Part shown: positions 1 to 7,664 of the stretch, piece after piece
Layout: each line of letters starts with the position of its first letter
How positions within the stretch are numbered: the first letter of the stretch is position 1
DNA from: Flavobacteriales bacterium
GTDB lineage: Bacteria > Bacteroidota > Bacteroidia > Flavobacteriales > UA16
Assembly (NCBI GenBank): GCA_018700255.1
Contig: JABISU010000217.1
Location: 1-11,693, forward strand
Length of the DNA: 11,693 nt
Direction: 5' to 3'
Made by a program: the position numbers and the translations under genes
The notes under the pieces: generated by a model
The model's database searches: none
Told to the model about the DNA's origin: nothing
Seen by the model: only the letters and a program-made list of their open reading frames with translations

Positions 1-1203
1 AACCTAGTTCGTGGAGTAAGTGGAGCGGCAGAAATTACTCGGTTTGACTCGTCAAAGTTCAAGACTCGGTTTGCATGTGAAGTAAAGGGCTTTAATGTGC
101 TAGATTACATTCATCGCCGCGAGGCCAGAAGGATGGATCTATTTACTCAATTTGCAGTTGTAAGTTCTCAGCAAGCTTTAAAAGATGCTGGCCTAATTGC
201 TATGGGTTTTGAGGGAGAAGGAGAAGAAGGAAATGTAGATCCAGATAGGGCAGGAGTTATTTGGGGTTGTGGAATCGGAGGTTTTCAGAGTTTTATGGAT
301 GAGGCAAAGAACTTTCACGATGGTGATGGAACGCCAAAGTTTTCTCCTTTCTTTATTCCCATGATGATTCCTGACATTGCAGCCGGACAAATAAGTATTA
401 TAAATGGCTTTAGAGGTCCTAATTACGCAACCGTAAGTGCTTGTGCAAGTTCTACTCACGCTCTAATTGATTCTTTTAATTTAATTAGGTTAGGAAAAGC
501 AGATGTTATTGTTTCAGGAGGTTCTGAAGCTGCAGTAACTGAAGGTGCAATTGGCGGATTCAATGCTCTTAAAGCTCTTTCGACTCGCAATGAGGACCCT
601 AAAAAAGCTTCTAGACCTTTCGATAAAACTCGTGATGGTTTCGTTCTAGGTGAGGGAGCCGGAGCAATTATTCTTGAGTCTCTTGAACATGCCGAGGCTC
701 GTGGAGCTAAGATTTACTGTGAGATGGTAGGAGGTGGTATGAGTGCAGATGCTCATCACATTACCGCTCCACACCCAGAAGGTCTTGGAGCGACGAATGT
801 TATGAAGGTCACCCTTGAAGATGCTGGAATGAGCCCTGAAGAGGTGGATTACGTAAACGTTCACGGAACGAGTACTCCACTTGGGGATATAGCTGAAACA
901 CAGGCTATACAGAAGGTGTTCGGTAAGTCAGCGTACAAACTCAGTATTTCCTCTACGAAGTCAATGACGGGTCACTTGCTTGGTGCGGCTGGAGCTGTTG
1001 AAGCTATGGCATGTATACTTGCTATTGTTAACGGAACTGTTCCTCCTACGATAAATCACGCACATGAGGATGAGGAGCTTGACCCAGAATTGGATTTCAC
1101 TTTCAATAAAGCTCGAAAGAGAGATGTGAATGCAGCACTTTCTAACACTTTCGGATTCGGAGGGCACAACGCATCTGTTTTGTTTAGGAAATACTCCAAA
1201 TAG
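1..1203 (+). CDS. fabF: 3-oxoacyl-[acyl-carrier-protein] synthase II (KAS II), 5'-truncated by the window edge
   Basis: This enzyme condenses malonyl-ACP with acyl-ACP in cytoplasmic fatty-acid elongation. The frame is open from base 1 and reads NLVRGVSGAAEITRFD at once, which matches FabF about 20-25 residues in. The true start therefore lies outside the window, and the ATG at 97 is internal. The window holds 400 codons. The thiolase-fold active site is complete: nucleophile Cys in TVSACASSTHA (window codon 148), His in NVHGTSTPLGD (codon 288) and His in KSMTGHLLGAAGA (codon 325), with the C-terminal SNTFGFGGHNAS glycine loop. A small acidic insert (EGEGEEG, near codons 70-76) precedes the DPDRAGVIWG strand. 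The next gene, rnc, begins 21 bp after the stop; acpP would be expected just upstream but is not visible. FabF rather than FabB is favoured by this context and by overall similarity. Family identity is very secure. Confidence 0.96.
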   Translation, partial: NLVRGVSGAAEITRFDSSKFKTRFACEVKGFNVLDYIHRREARRMDLFTQFAVVSSQQALKDAGLIAMGFEGEGEEGNVDPDRAGVIWGCGIGGFQSFMDEAKNFHDGDGTPKFSPFFIPMMIPDIAAGQISIINGFRGPNYATVSACASSTHALIDSFNLIRLGKADVIVSGGSEAAVTEGAIGGFNALKALSTRNEDPKKASRPFDKTRDGFVLGEGAGAIILESLEHAEARGAKIYCEMVGGGMSADAHHITAPHPEGLGATNVMKVTLEDAGMSPEEVDYVNVHGTSTPLGDIAETQAIQKVFGKSAYKLSISSTKSMTGHLLGAAGAVEAMACILAIVNGTVPPTINHAHEDEELDPELDFTFNKARKRDVNAALSNTFGFGGHNASVLFRKYSK

Positions 1204-1209
1204 AAAATA

Positions 1210-1216
1210 AAGGAGA
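1210..1216 (+). promoter_or_regulatory. Shine-Dalgarno sequence of rnc
   Basis: AAGGAGA lies 8 nt before the rnc ATG at 1225. It is the best-placed purine-rich ribosome-binding site before any gene in this window. The other starts have little or no anti-SD complementarity, which is common in Bacteroidota. It supports 1225 as the rnc start. Confidence 0.7.
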
Positions 1217-1224
1217 TATTTTTA

Positions 1225-1953
1225 ATGCAGTTCTTACATCGTTTATTTAGAAAAGATTCATCCTCAGGTAAAATCCGCTTTATTGTGCGATCTCATTTCA
1301 GACTTAAGGTCAGAAATATAGCTTACTATGAAGAAGCGATGCGCCATTCATCTGTGCTTGACGGGGACACTTCAGGAAAGAATAGTAACGAGCGGTTAGA
1401 GTTTTTAGGGGATGCCGTTTTAGATTTAAGTATTGCAGCGTATTTATATAATAAAGACAAAGAGGCTGCAGAAGGGTTATTAACTCAGAGGAAGTCAAAA
1501 GTTGTAAGTAGGAAATACCTAAATTTACTTGGAAAACAAATAGGGCTTGAGGATTTGCTTGATGTTAAGATGAGGCGTGAGGATATCAGGCAAAATATGT
1601 TGGGAAATGCAATGGAGGCATTAATCGGCGCGGTTTATTTAGATCATGGATATAGCAGGACTAATAATTCATTGATAAAATTGATGAAGCGGTTTGGCTT
1701 AGATGAAAAGATTTATGAGACCACAGATTTTAAAAGTAAGCTTCATCACTGGGCGCAGAAAGAACTCTTGACTCTGTCATTTAAAGTCATTAGAGAATAT
1801 ATGCAGGATGGAGAAAACGCCTTCGAGGTAGAAGTTTTTGCAGGAGAAGAGAGTCTGGGTAGTGGAGAAGGTCGCTCAAAAAAAATTGCGGAAAGAAACG
1901 CAGCAAGAATGGGTTGGAAAAAAGTCTATGATAAAGAAGTACCTTCGTTATAA
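1225..1953 (+). CDS. rnc: Ribonuclease III
   Basis: This is a cytoplasmic double-strand-specific endoribonuclease, used in rRNA and mRNA processing. The 242-aa protein has an RNase III catalytic domain (about residues 15-160) with the signature NERLEFLGDAVLDL at 55-68, and a C-terminal dsRNA-binding domain (about 167-235, ending GRSKKIAERNAARMGWKKV). By alignment to E. coli RNase III, E38, E41, D45 and E117 correspond to E56, E59, D63 and E131. The residue at E. coli D114 is Asn128 here (GNAMEALIGAVYLD). I recall GNA(L/F)EA as the usual form in Bacteroidota, so this is probably lineage-typical rather than inactivating. The N-terminus is about 15-20 residues longer than in E. coli, again as I recall for the phylum. 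The ATG has a good SD 8 nt upstream. The stop overlaps the next start by one base (TAATG), which suggests translational coupling. Confidence 0.95.
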   Translation: MQFLHRLFRKDSSSGKIRFIVRSHFRLKVRNIAYYEEAMRHSSVLDGDTSGKNSNERLEFLGDAVLDLSIAAYLYNKDKEAAEGLLTQRKSKVVSRKYLNLLGKQIGLEDLLDVKMRREDIRQNMLGNAMEALIGAVYLDHGYSRTNNSLIKLMKRFGLDEKIYETTDFKSKLHHWAQKELLTLSFKVIREYMQDGENAFEVEVFAGEESLGSGEGRSKKIAERNAARMGWKKVYDKEVPSL

Positions 1954-2381
1954 TGGCTAAGCTTCACCTTGATATGGATTTGGAGTGTGATTTCGAGCTT
2001 TATGGTATTGGAACACACATAGGAGGACATAGGCTTGCTTGGGAGCTTAACAGGTTATTTAGTTGGGAGTTAGTTTATGATAGAGAATTAAAGTCGTTTT
2101 GTGTAAATACAGGCGAACTTATTTCTAAGCATATTGTATATAGTTATAGAAAAATAGAAGAAGAAATAGACGTTAGTTTAGTTTTAAATAGGGTTCCTGA
2201 AGGGTGTTTGACAGTGGGTCAAGGGCCTAATTCTTTAGATTATCTTCTAAAAGTAAATTTAGGAAATATTAAGTTAGATGGTATTATTCAGACAATTAGA
2301 ACGTCTAAACTCGTTACTTTAGTGACTTATTTAGATCCTGAAAAATCAGGAGTTCTCGAGGCGATGTTTGAATTAGAATAG
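1953..2381 (+). CDS. IPExxxVDY family protein (function unknown)
   Basis: This is a 142-aa cytoplasmic protein with no signal peptide or membrane segment. Position is the main evidence: in many Bacteroidota a protein of this size, named for its IPExxxVDY motif, sits between rnc and pyk. The body fits that family, with an LxxDxExDFxLYGIGTHIxxHRLAWELN-type opening, a central EEEIDVSLVLN strand and a C-terminal YLDPEKSGVLEAMF segment. The name-giving motif is degenerate: the equivalent segment reads GQGPNSLDYLLKV, keeping only the final Asp-Tyr. Its ATG overlaps the rnc stop by 1 bp, and pyk starts 8 bp after its own stop, so it is almost certainly co-transcribed and coupled. No biochemical role can be assigned. 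Conserved placement hints at a link to RNA processing or to glycolysis, but that is speculation. Confidence 0.75.
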   Translation: MAKLHLDMDLECDFELYGIGTHIGGHRLAWELNRLFSWELVYDRELKSFCVNTGELISKHIVYSYRKIEEEIDVSLVLNRVPEGCLTVGQGPNSLDYLLKVNLGNIKLDGIIQTIRTSKLVTLVTYLDPEKSGVLEAMFELE

Positions 2382-2389
2382 AAGTAGAA

Positions 2390-3832
2390 ATGAATAAAAG
2401 GATCACATTACCAGAAAAGCAAACAAAAATAATTGCGACCATAGGACCAGCTACTTCCTCGATGGAGATGCTTGAAAAGTTAGTTCTTGCGGGGATGAAT
2501 GTTATAAGGATTAATTCTTCTCATGGAGAAATAGAAGACCATCGGGAGGTTATAAATAACTGTAGAATTGTAGATGAAAACTTAGGTGTAAAAACTGCAA
2601 TTTTAGTTGACTTACAAGGGCCTAAATTAAGAATTGGAGATATTGTTGGTGGAGAGATGATGTTAGATGACAATAGTGAAATTAAGATTGTTGTAGGAGA
2701 TGAGGCAGGTAGTAATGGAAAGATTTTTACTAACTATGTCAATTTTGCAGTTGATGTGCAAAAGGGGGAGCCTGTTCTTTTAGATGATGGGAAGATTAGG
2801 CTAGAAGCTCTTTCGTCAGATAATAAGACAGAAGTAGTTTGCAGGGTAATTAATGGTGGGATTCTAACGCCCAGAAAAGGACTAAGTCTCCCTACAACAA
2901 ATATTTCACTACCCTGTATAACTGAAAAGGATAAAGTTGATTTGGACTTTGCTCTTGAAGAAAATGTTGACTGGATAGGCTTGTCATTTGTAAGAAGTTC
3001 AAAGGACATTGAGCAATTGCAGACCATGATAAAAAGCCGTGATAAGCATGCCCGGGTTGTCGCAAAAATTGAAAAACCTGAAGCGGTTGAAGATATTGAT
3101 GAGATAATAGAGGTTACAGATGCGGTTATGATTGCAAGGGGAGATTTAGGTGTTGAGGTTCCTATGCAGAATGTTCCTCTTATTCAGAAAGATATTATTT
3201 CTAAATGTCTTTCATCGGGTAAACCCGTTATTGTAGCCACTCAGATGATGGAGAGTATGATAGAAAGCGCAACACCTACTCGAGCAGAGGTGAATGATGT
3301 CGCAAACGCTGTTTTAGATGGAGCTGATGCGGTAATGTTATCAGCAGAGACAAGTGTGGGTAAGCACCCAATTATTGCTGTTCAGGCAATGACGAAAATC
3401 ATACAGTCAATGGAGGATGGTAACAAAAAGCCTTTTAATGAACGCCCTCCATATAACCCAGATGATAAGAGGTTTATCACAGATTCAGTATGCTACAATG
3501 CTTGCAGGCTTGCGAGAAGGACTAAGGCTAAAGCGATTGTCACGATGACTTTTTCTGGCTACACAGCACAAAAAGTGAGTAGTCAAAGGCCCAAGGCAAA
3601 TATTTTCATGTTGACTTCTAATCGCAATGTTTTAACCCAAATGAATCTTGTTTGGGGGGTAAAGACAATATATTACTCAAAAATAGTCAGCACAGATCAC
3701 ACAATAGCGGAAATTAAACGACTGCTTGTTAAAGAAGGTAGGGTGAAGAAAGGTGATTTTGTAGTCCATACAGCCTCAATGCCGATTGCAGATATGGGAA
3801 TGACGAATATGCTTAAACTCAGCCAGATCTAA
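2390..3832 (+). CDS. pyk: Pyruvate kinase
   Basis: This enzyme transfers phosphate from phosphoenolpyruvate to ADP, giving pyruvate and ATP at the last step of glycolysis, in the cytosol. The 480-aa length is normal. Visible elements in order are: TKIIATIGPAT (12-22), the substrate and K+-site strand IRINSSHG (39-46), VDLQGPKLRIGD (73-84), the B-domain lid (about 85-180), catalytic K226 and Mg ligand E228 in VVAKIEKPEA, Mg ligand D252 in MIARGDLGVEVP, VATQMMESM with T284, the TPTRAEVNDVANAVLDGADAVMLSAET signature region (295-321), and a C-terminal allosteric-type domain (about 355-480). Residues L75, Q76, K79 and I82 match the set described for K+-independent pyruvate kinases. The gene starts 8 bp after its neighbour's stop and ends 55 bp before ileS. 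The usual Phe in NFSH is Ser here (NSSH). Confidence 0.96.
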   Translation: MNKRITLPEKQTKIIATIGPATSSMEMLEKLVLAGMNVIRINSSHGEIEDHREVINNCRIVDENLGVKTAILVDLQGPKLRIGDIVGGEMMLDDNSEIKIVVGDEAGSNGKIFTNYVNFAVDVQKGEPVLLDDGKIRLEALSSDNKTEVVCRVINGGILTPRKGLSLPTTNISLPCITEKDKVDLDFALEENVDWIGLSFVRSSKDIEQLQTMIKSRDKHARVVAKIEKPEAVEDIDEIIEVTDAVMIARGDLGVEVPMQNVPLIQKDIISKCLSSGKPVIVATQMMESMIESATPTRAEVNDVANAVLDGADAVMLSAETSVGKHPIIAVQAMTKIIQSMEDGNKKPFNERPPYNPDDKRFITDSVCYNACRLARRTKAKAIVTMTFSGYTAQKVSSQRPKANIFMLTSNRNVLTQMNLVWGVKTIYYSKIVSTDHTIAEIKRLLVKEGRVKKGDFVVHTASMPIADMGMTNMLKLSQI

Positions 3833-3887
3833 GGGCTATTCTCACCCTTGAGCGTGTTATCTTCGCGACATTCAATTGTAGATTTTG

Positions 3888-6800
3888 ATGTCGAAAGGAT
3901 TCCTCGAACGTGGCTCATTAGATCTTCCTGGTTTAGCTAAAAAAACCTTGGAGCTGTGGGAGCGCGAAAACACATTTCAGGCGAGCATAGATTCTCGTCC
4001 AGCAGACGATGCTTACGTTTTCTATGAAGGTCCACCTTCAGCAAACGGTATGCCTGGCATTCACCATGTAATGGGCCGTGCTATTAAGGATATTTTCTGT
4101 AGGTATGCTACTCTTAAAGGAAAAAGAGTAGAAAGAAAAGCCGGATGGGATACTCACGGACTTCCTGTTGAACTCGGGGTTGAAAAAGAACTGGGTATTA
4201 CTAAAGAAGATATCGGGTCGAAGATTTCAGTTGAAGAGTACAACAACGCCTGCAGGAAAGCAGTGATGAAATATACCGGGGTTTGGAATAGCTTAACTAA
4301 AAAAATGGGCTATTGGGTAGATATGGAAGCTCCATATGTTACTTACGAGAATAAATATATCGAATCTGTTTGGTGGCTGTTATCTCAATTATATAAGAAA
4401 AATCTTATTTATAAGGGGTATACAATACAGCCTTATAGCCCTATGGCGGGAACGGGGTTAAGTTCACATGAGCTTAATCAACCGGGGACTTATCGCGATG
4501 TTATGGATACAACGATTGTTGCCCAATTCAAAGCTGATAATTCAAGCACAATGAAGTTGAAAGCAATGATAGAGGGTGCTGATTTACCTTCGGAATTGCC
4601 TCTATACTTCCTTGCTTGGACGACAACCCCTTGGACATTGCCCTCAAATACGGCGTTAACTGTCGGAGCAAAAATCGATTATGTAATTGTTAGAACAACT
4701 AACAAATACACAGGAACTGATGGTTTAGTTGCACTTGCGGAAAACCTTGTAGAGAAACAGTTCCACAAAGGTCCTGATTACGAGGTGTTAGGAAAGTGTA
4801 AGGGGGCTGCATTAGTTGGTATGAAGTATGAGCAGTTGATTGACTGGGCTCAGCCTATGCAAGACCCTGATCAAGCGTTTAGAGTAATTTCTGGAGATTT
4901 CGTTACAACTGAGGATGGTACGGGAATAGTACACACAGCACCAACATTTGGAGCAGATGATGCCTTGGTTGCTAAAGCTGCAGGGGTTCCACCAATGCTA
5001 GTTGATGATGGATCGGGTCACGGTGTGCCACTTGTAGATATGCAAGGCCGATTGCGCGAAGGGCACGGTCCATTTCCCGGTCGTTTCGTGAAGAATGAAT
5101 ACTATAAAGATGGAGAGGCTCCCGAGAAATCTGTAGATGTTGAGATTGCGATAGATTTAAAAACTCGTGGGCTAGCCTTTAAAGTAGAAAAGTACTCTCA
5201 CTCTTACCCCCATTGCTGGAGAACTGATAAACCTATTTTATACTTTCCACTTGATTCTTGGTTTGTTAAAGCAACAGCTAAGAAAGAGAGAATGACTGAG
5301 CTTAATAATACGATTAACTGGAAGCCAGAAAGTACGGGTAGTGGAAGATTTGGGAAATGGCTTGAAAATCTGAATGATTGGAATTTAAGCCGATCGCGTT
5401 TCTGGGGGATACCAATTCCTATTTGGAGAACTGAAGACGGTTCAGAGGAAGTGTGCATAGGCTCAGTTGAAGAGTTGTCTATTAGATGCTCTGAAGCTGC
5501 GGAAGCGGGGTTAATGAAAGAAAATCCTCTGGCTGATTTCAAGCCGGGTGACATGTCAAAGTCCAACTATGAATTCTTCGATCTCCACAAACATGTTGTA
5601 GACAAGATTATTTTGAAGTCAGAAAATGGTTCTGCGATGATGCGTGAGAGTGATTTGATAGACGTTTGGTTCGATTCGGGGTCAATGCCATACGCACAAT
5701 GGCACTATCCGTTTGAAAACAAAGAGCAAGTAGATAATGAAGAAGCGTATCCAGCTGATTTTATTGCAGAAGGAGTAGACCAAACAAGAGGCTGGTTCTA
5801 TACTCTACATGCCATTTCTACCATGGTGTTCGATAAAGTTGCATATAAAAATGTTGTTTCAAATGGGTTAGTATTAGATAAGAATGGAGTGAAGATGTCA
5901 AAGCGATTGGGCAACGCAATTGACCCATTTTCTACACTCGAAAAGTTTGGTCCGGATGCTACACGTTGGTATATGATCAGCAATGCCCAACCATGGGATA
6001 ATTTAAAATTCGATTTAGAGGGAATAGCGGAAGTAACAAGAAAGTTCTTCGGGACACTTCACAATACGTTTAACTTCTTTGCTCTTTACGCAAATATTGA
6101 TGGATTGAAAGGGGATGAACCCAAAGTGTCCTATGAATCTCGTCCAGAAATAGATAGATGGATACTTTCTCGTATGCATACATTAACGAAAGAAGTAAAT
6201 AAAGCATTTGAGGAATTAGAACCTACACGAGCTGCGAGATTATTACAAAGCTTCGTTATTGATGAGCTAAGTAACTGGTACGTTCGTCTAAACAGGCAAA
6301 GATTTTGGAAGGGTTCAATGAATGAGGATAAACTCTCAGCATACCAAACTCTTGTTACTTGTCTTCGAACAACAGCAATACTGGGCTCGCCAATAGCTCC
6401 ATTTTTTATGGATAGATTGTTCCGCGATATAAATGAAGGCCTTGGAGGATCTAGAGATGGCGCTGAAAATTCAGTTCACCTCGCAAACTTCCCAAACTCA
6501 GAGAAATCAATTATTGATTCGGAACTCGAAATTAGAATGGAGCTAGCGAGGAAATTATGCTCTCAAGTATTAAGTCTTAGAAAGCGGGAGAGAATTCGAG
6601 TTAGACAGCCTTTAAGAAGAATTATGGTTCCTGTATTAGATGACATATATGCGGAAAGATTATCTGCAATTGAAGATTTAATACGTTCGGAAGTCAATGT
6701 AAAAGAGCTTGAGATAATCCGTGATGGAGGTGGAATCGTAAAGAGCATTAAGCCAGACTTTAAAGCTCTCGGGCCAAGATATGGGAAACGGATGAAGGCA

Positions 6801-7265
6801 ATTGCGGCAGCAATAAATGCCTTACCTGTTGAAGCTACAGATGAATTAGAGAGTGAAGGTAAACTTACAATCACTCCAGATGATGGTCAGGGTGAAGTAG
6901 AGATTGTTGTTACTGACGTCCAAATCTCTACAGAGGACATTCCCGGTTGGATAGTATCAAGTGAAGGTGGATTGACGGTCGCTCTAGACATAACAATTGA
7001 TGAAAATTTAAGAGCTGAGGGTCTTTCGAGAGAGCTTGTTAATAGAGTTCAAAACGTAAGAAAAGACATAGGTTTAGAGGTCACAGACAGAATAAGTCTT
7101 GTGATAAATGCAGAAGAGGAAATAAGTAGCCAATTACAAGAAAATTTGTCCTATATTCGAACTCAAACATTAGCAGAGAGAGTTGAGTGGAAGAATGGCC
7201 CTGAGGGAGTTAAAATTGAATTAGAAGATGGCTTGTTCATCATGGTTCAAGTTGTAAAATATTAA
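3888..7265 (+). CDS. ileS: Isoleucine-tRNA ligase (type-2-like, GIHH signature)
   Basis: This enzyme charges tRNA-Ile with isoleucine in the cytosol and hydrolyses mischarged Val-tRNA. The 1125-aa protein is a class I synthetase. It has FYEGPPSANGMPGIHHVMGR (45-64, the HIGH-equivalent region), the CP1 editing domain (about 190-410) with WTTTPWTLPSN (from W244) and GTGIVHTAPTFGADD (near 344-358), NDWNLSRSRFWGIPIPIW, DVWFDSGSMPYAQWHYP, GVDQTRGWFYTL, and the second signature KMSKR at 669-673. A helical anticodon-binding domain and a C-terminal region without the Cys-rich zinc motif of the E. coli enzyme follow. Chosen start: ATG at 3888; the in-frame TTG one codon earlier adds a single residue and is less likely. 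Length, absence of the C-terminal zinc finger and signature form fit the eukaryote-like IleS2 class. The DksA-like gene begins 10 bp downstream. Confidence 0.97.
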   Translation: MSKGFLERGSLDLPGLAKKTLELWERENTFQASIDSRPADDAYVFYEGPPSANGMPGIHHVMGRAIKDIFCRYATLKGKRVERKAGWDTHGLPVELGVEKELGITKEDIGSKISVEEYNNACRKAVMKYTGVWNSLTKKMGYWVDMEAPYVTYENKYIESVWWLLSQLYKKNLIYKGYTIQPYSPMAGTGLSSHELNQPGTYRDVMDTTIVAQFKADNSSTMKLKAMIEGADLPSELPLYFLAWTTTPWTLPSNTALTVGAKIDYVIVRTTNKYTGTDGLVALAENLVEKQFHKGPDYEVLGKCKGAALVGMKYEQLIDWAQPMQDPDQAFRVISGDFVTTEDGTGIVHTAPTFGADDALVAKAAGVPPMLVDDGSGHGVPLVDMQGRLREGHGPFPGRFVKNEYYKDGEAPEKSVDVEIAIDLKTRGLAFKVEKYSHSYPHCWRTDKPILYFPLDSWFVKATAKKERMTELNNTINWKPESTGSGRFGKWLENLNDWNLSRSRFWGIPIPIWRTEDGSEEVCIGSVEELSIRCSEAAEAGLMKENPLADFKPGDMSKSNYEFFDLHKHVVDKIILKSENGSAMMRESDLIDVWFDSGSMPYAQWHYPFENKEQVDNEEAYPADFIAEGVDQTRGWFYTLHAISTMVFDKVAYKNVVSNGLVLDKNGVKMSKRLGNAIDPFSTLEKFGPDATRWYMISNAQPWDNLKFDLEGIAEVTRKFFGTLHNTFNFFALYANIDGLKGDEPKVSYESRPEIDRWILSRMHTLTKEVNKAFEELEPTRAARLLQSFVIDELSNWYVRLNRQRFWKGSMNEDKLSAYQTLVTCLRTTAILGSPIAPFFMDRLFRDINEGLGGSRDGAENSVHLANFPNSEKSIIDSELEIRMELARKLCSQVLSLRKRERIRVRQPLRRIMVPVLDDIYAERLSAIEDLIRSEVNVKELEIIRDGGGIVKSIKPDFKALGPRYGKRMKAIAAAINALPVEATDELESEGKLTITPDDGQGEVEIVVTDVQISTEDIPGWIVSSEGGLTVALDITIDENLRAEGLSRELVNRVQNVRKDIGLEVTDRISLVINAEEEISSQLQENLSYIRTQTLAERVEWKNGPEGVKIELEDGLFIMVQVVKY

Positions 7266-7275
7266 AAAACCAGTT

Positions 7276-7647
7276 ATGGCAGAAATAAAATATTCGGAGT
7301 CTGACCTCAAGGAATTCACTGAACTCATTGAGAATAAATTGGAAATCGCCCGAGAAGATTTAGACCAATTGCAATCTTCATTGTCACATAAAGACGATAA
7401 TACAACTGAGGACACATCTCCAACATTTAAGATGATGGAAGATGGTTCTGAAACTATGAGTCGTGAAGAAACATCCGCATTAGCAGGACGGCAAGAGAAG
7501 TTTATTCAAAATCTAGAAAATGCTCTCTTAAGAATAAAGAATAAAACTTACGGGATTTGTCGAGTAACGGGAAAATTAATTCCAAAAGCTCGTTTGCGCC
7601 TTGTCCCTCACGCGACTCTATCCATGGAGGCTAAAGAGAGACAGTAA
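7276..7647 (+). CDS. DksA/TraR-like regulator with degenerate zinc finger
   Basis: This is a 123-aa cytoplasmic protein of the DksA/TraR family. Members of this family insert a coiled coil into the RNA polymerase secondary channel and modulate initiation, often with (p)ppGpp. Residues about 5-90 are charged and helical, consistent with a coiled coil, with an acidic stretch (MMEDGSETMSREE, 53-65) near the expected tip. The C-terminal globular part reads TYGICRVTGKLI...VPHATLSMEAK (91-120). It keeps the order of the family's zinc-finger region, but only one of four Cys remains (C95); the others are replaced by Gly, His/Ala or Ser. I recall this finger-less form as common in Bacteroidota, next to ileS and lspA. 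It starts 10 bp after ileS and ends 17 bp before the lspA-ispG frame. Its exact regulatory role, and whether it binds RNA polymerase as DksA does, cannot be told from the sequence. Confidence 0.85.
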   Translation: MAEIKYSESDLKEFTELIENKLEIAREDLDQLQSSLSHKDDNTTEDTSPTFKMMEDGSETMSREETSALAGRQEKFIQNLENALLRIKNKTYGICRVTGKLIPKARLRLVPHATLSMEAKERQ

Positions 7648-7664
7648 ACCGTTTTAATAAAATT

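Noticed and set aside
97..99. ATG (GTG-CTA context, codon 33) as the fabF start
   Set aside because: Conserved FabF sequence continues upstream to base 1 in the same frame, so the start is outside the window.
193..459. Open frames on the minus strand opposite fabF, ileS and the fusion gene
   Set aside because: All lie opposite strongly conserved plus-strand genes and show no recognisable protein features; they are shadow frames.
3831..3849. Short inverted repeat AAGGG/CCCTT just after the pyk stop, as a terminator
   Set aside because: The stem is only 5 bp with a 9-nt loop and no T-run follows, so it is too weak to call.
3879..3887. TAGATTTTG before ileS as a Bacteroidota -7 box (TAnnTTTG)
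   Set aside because: It has one extra T, no well-spaced TTG -33 element, and it abuts the start codon, leaving no room for a leader.
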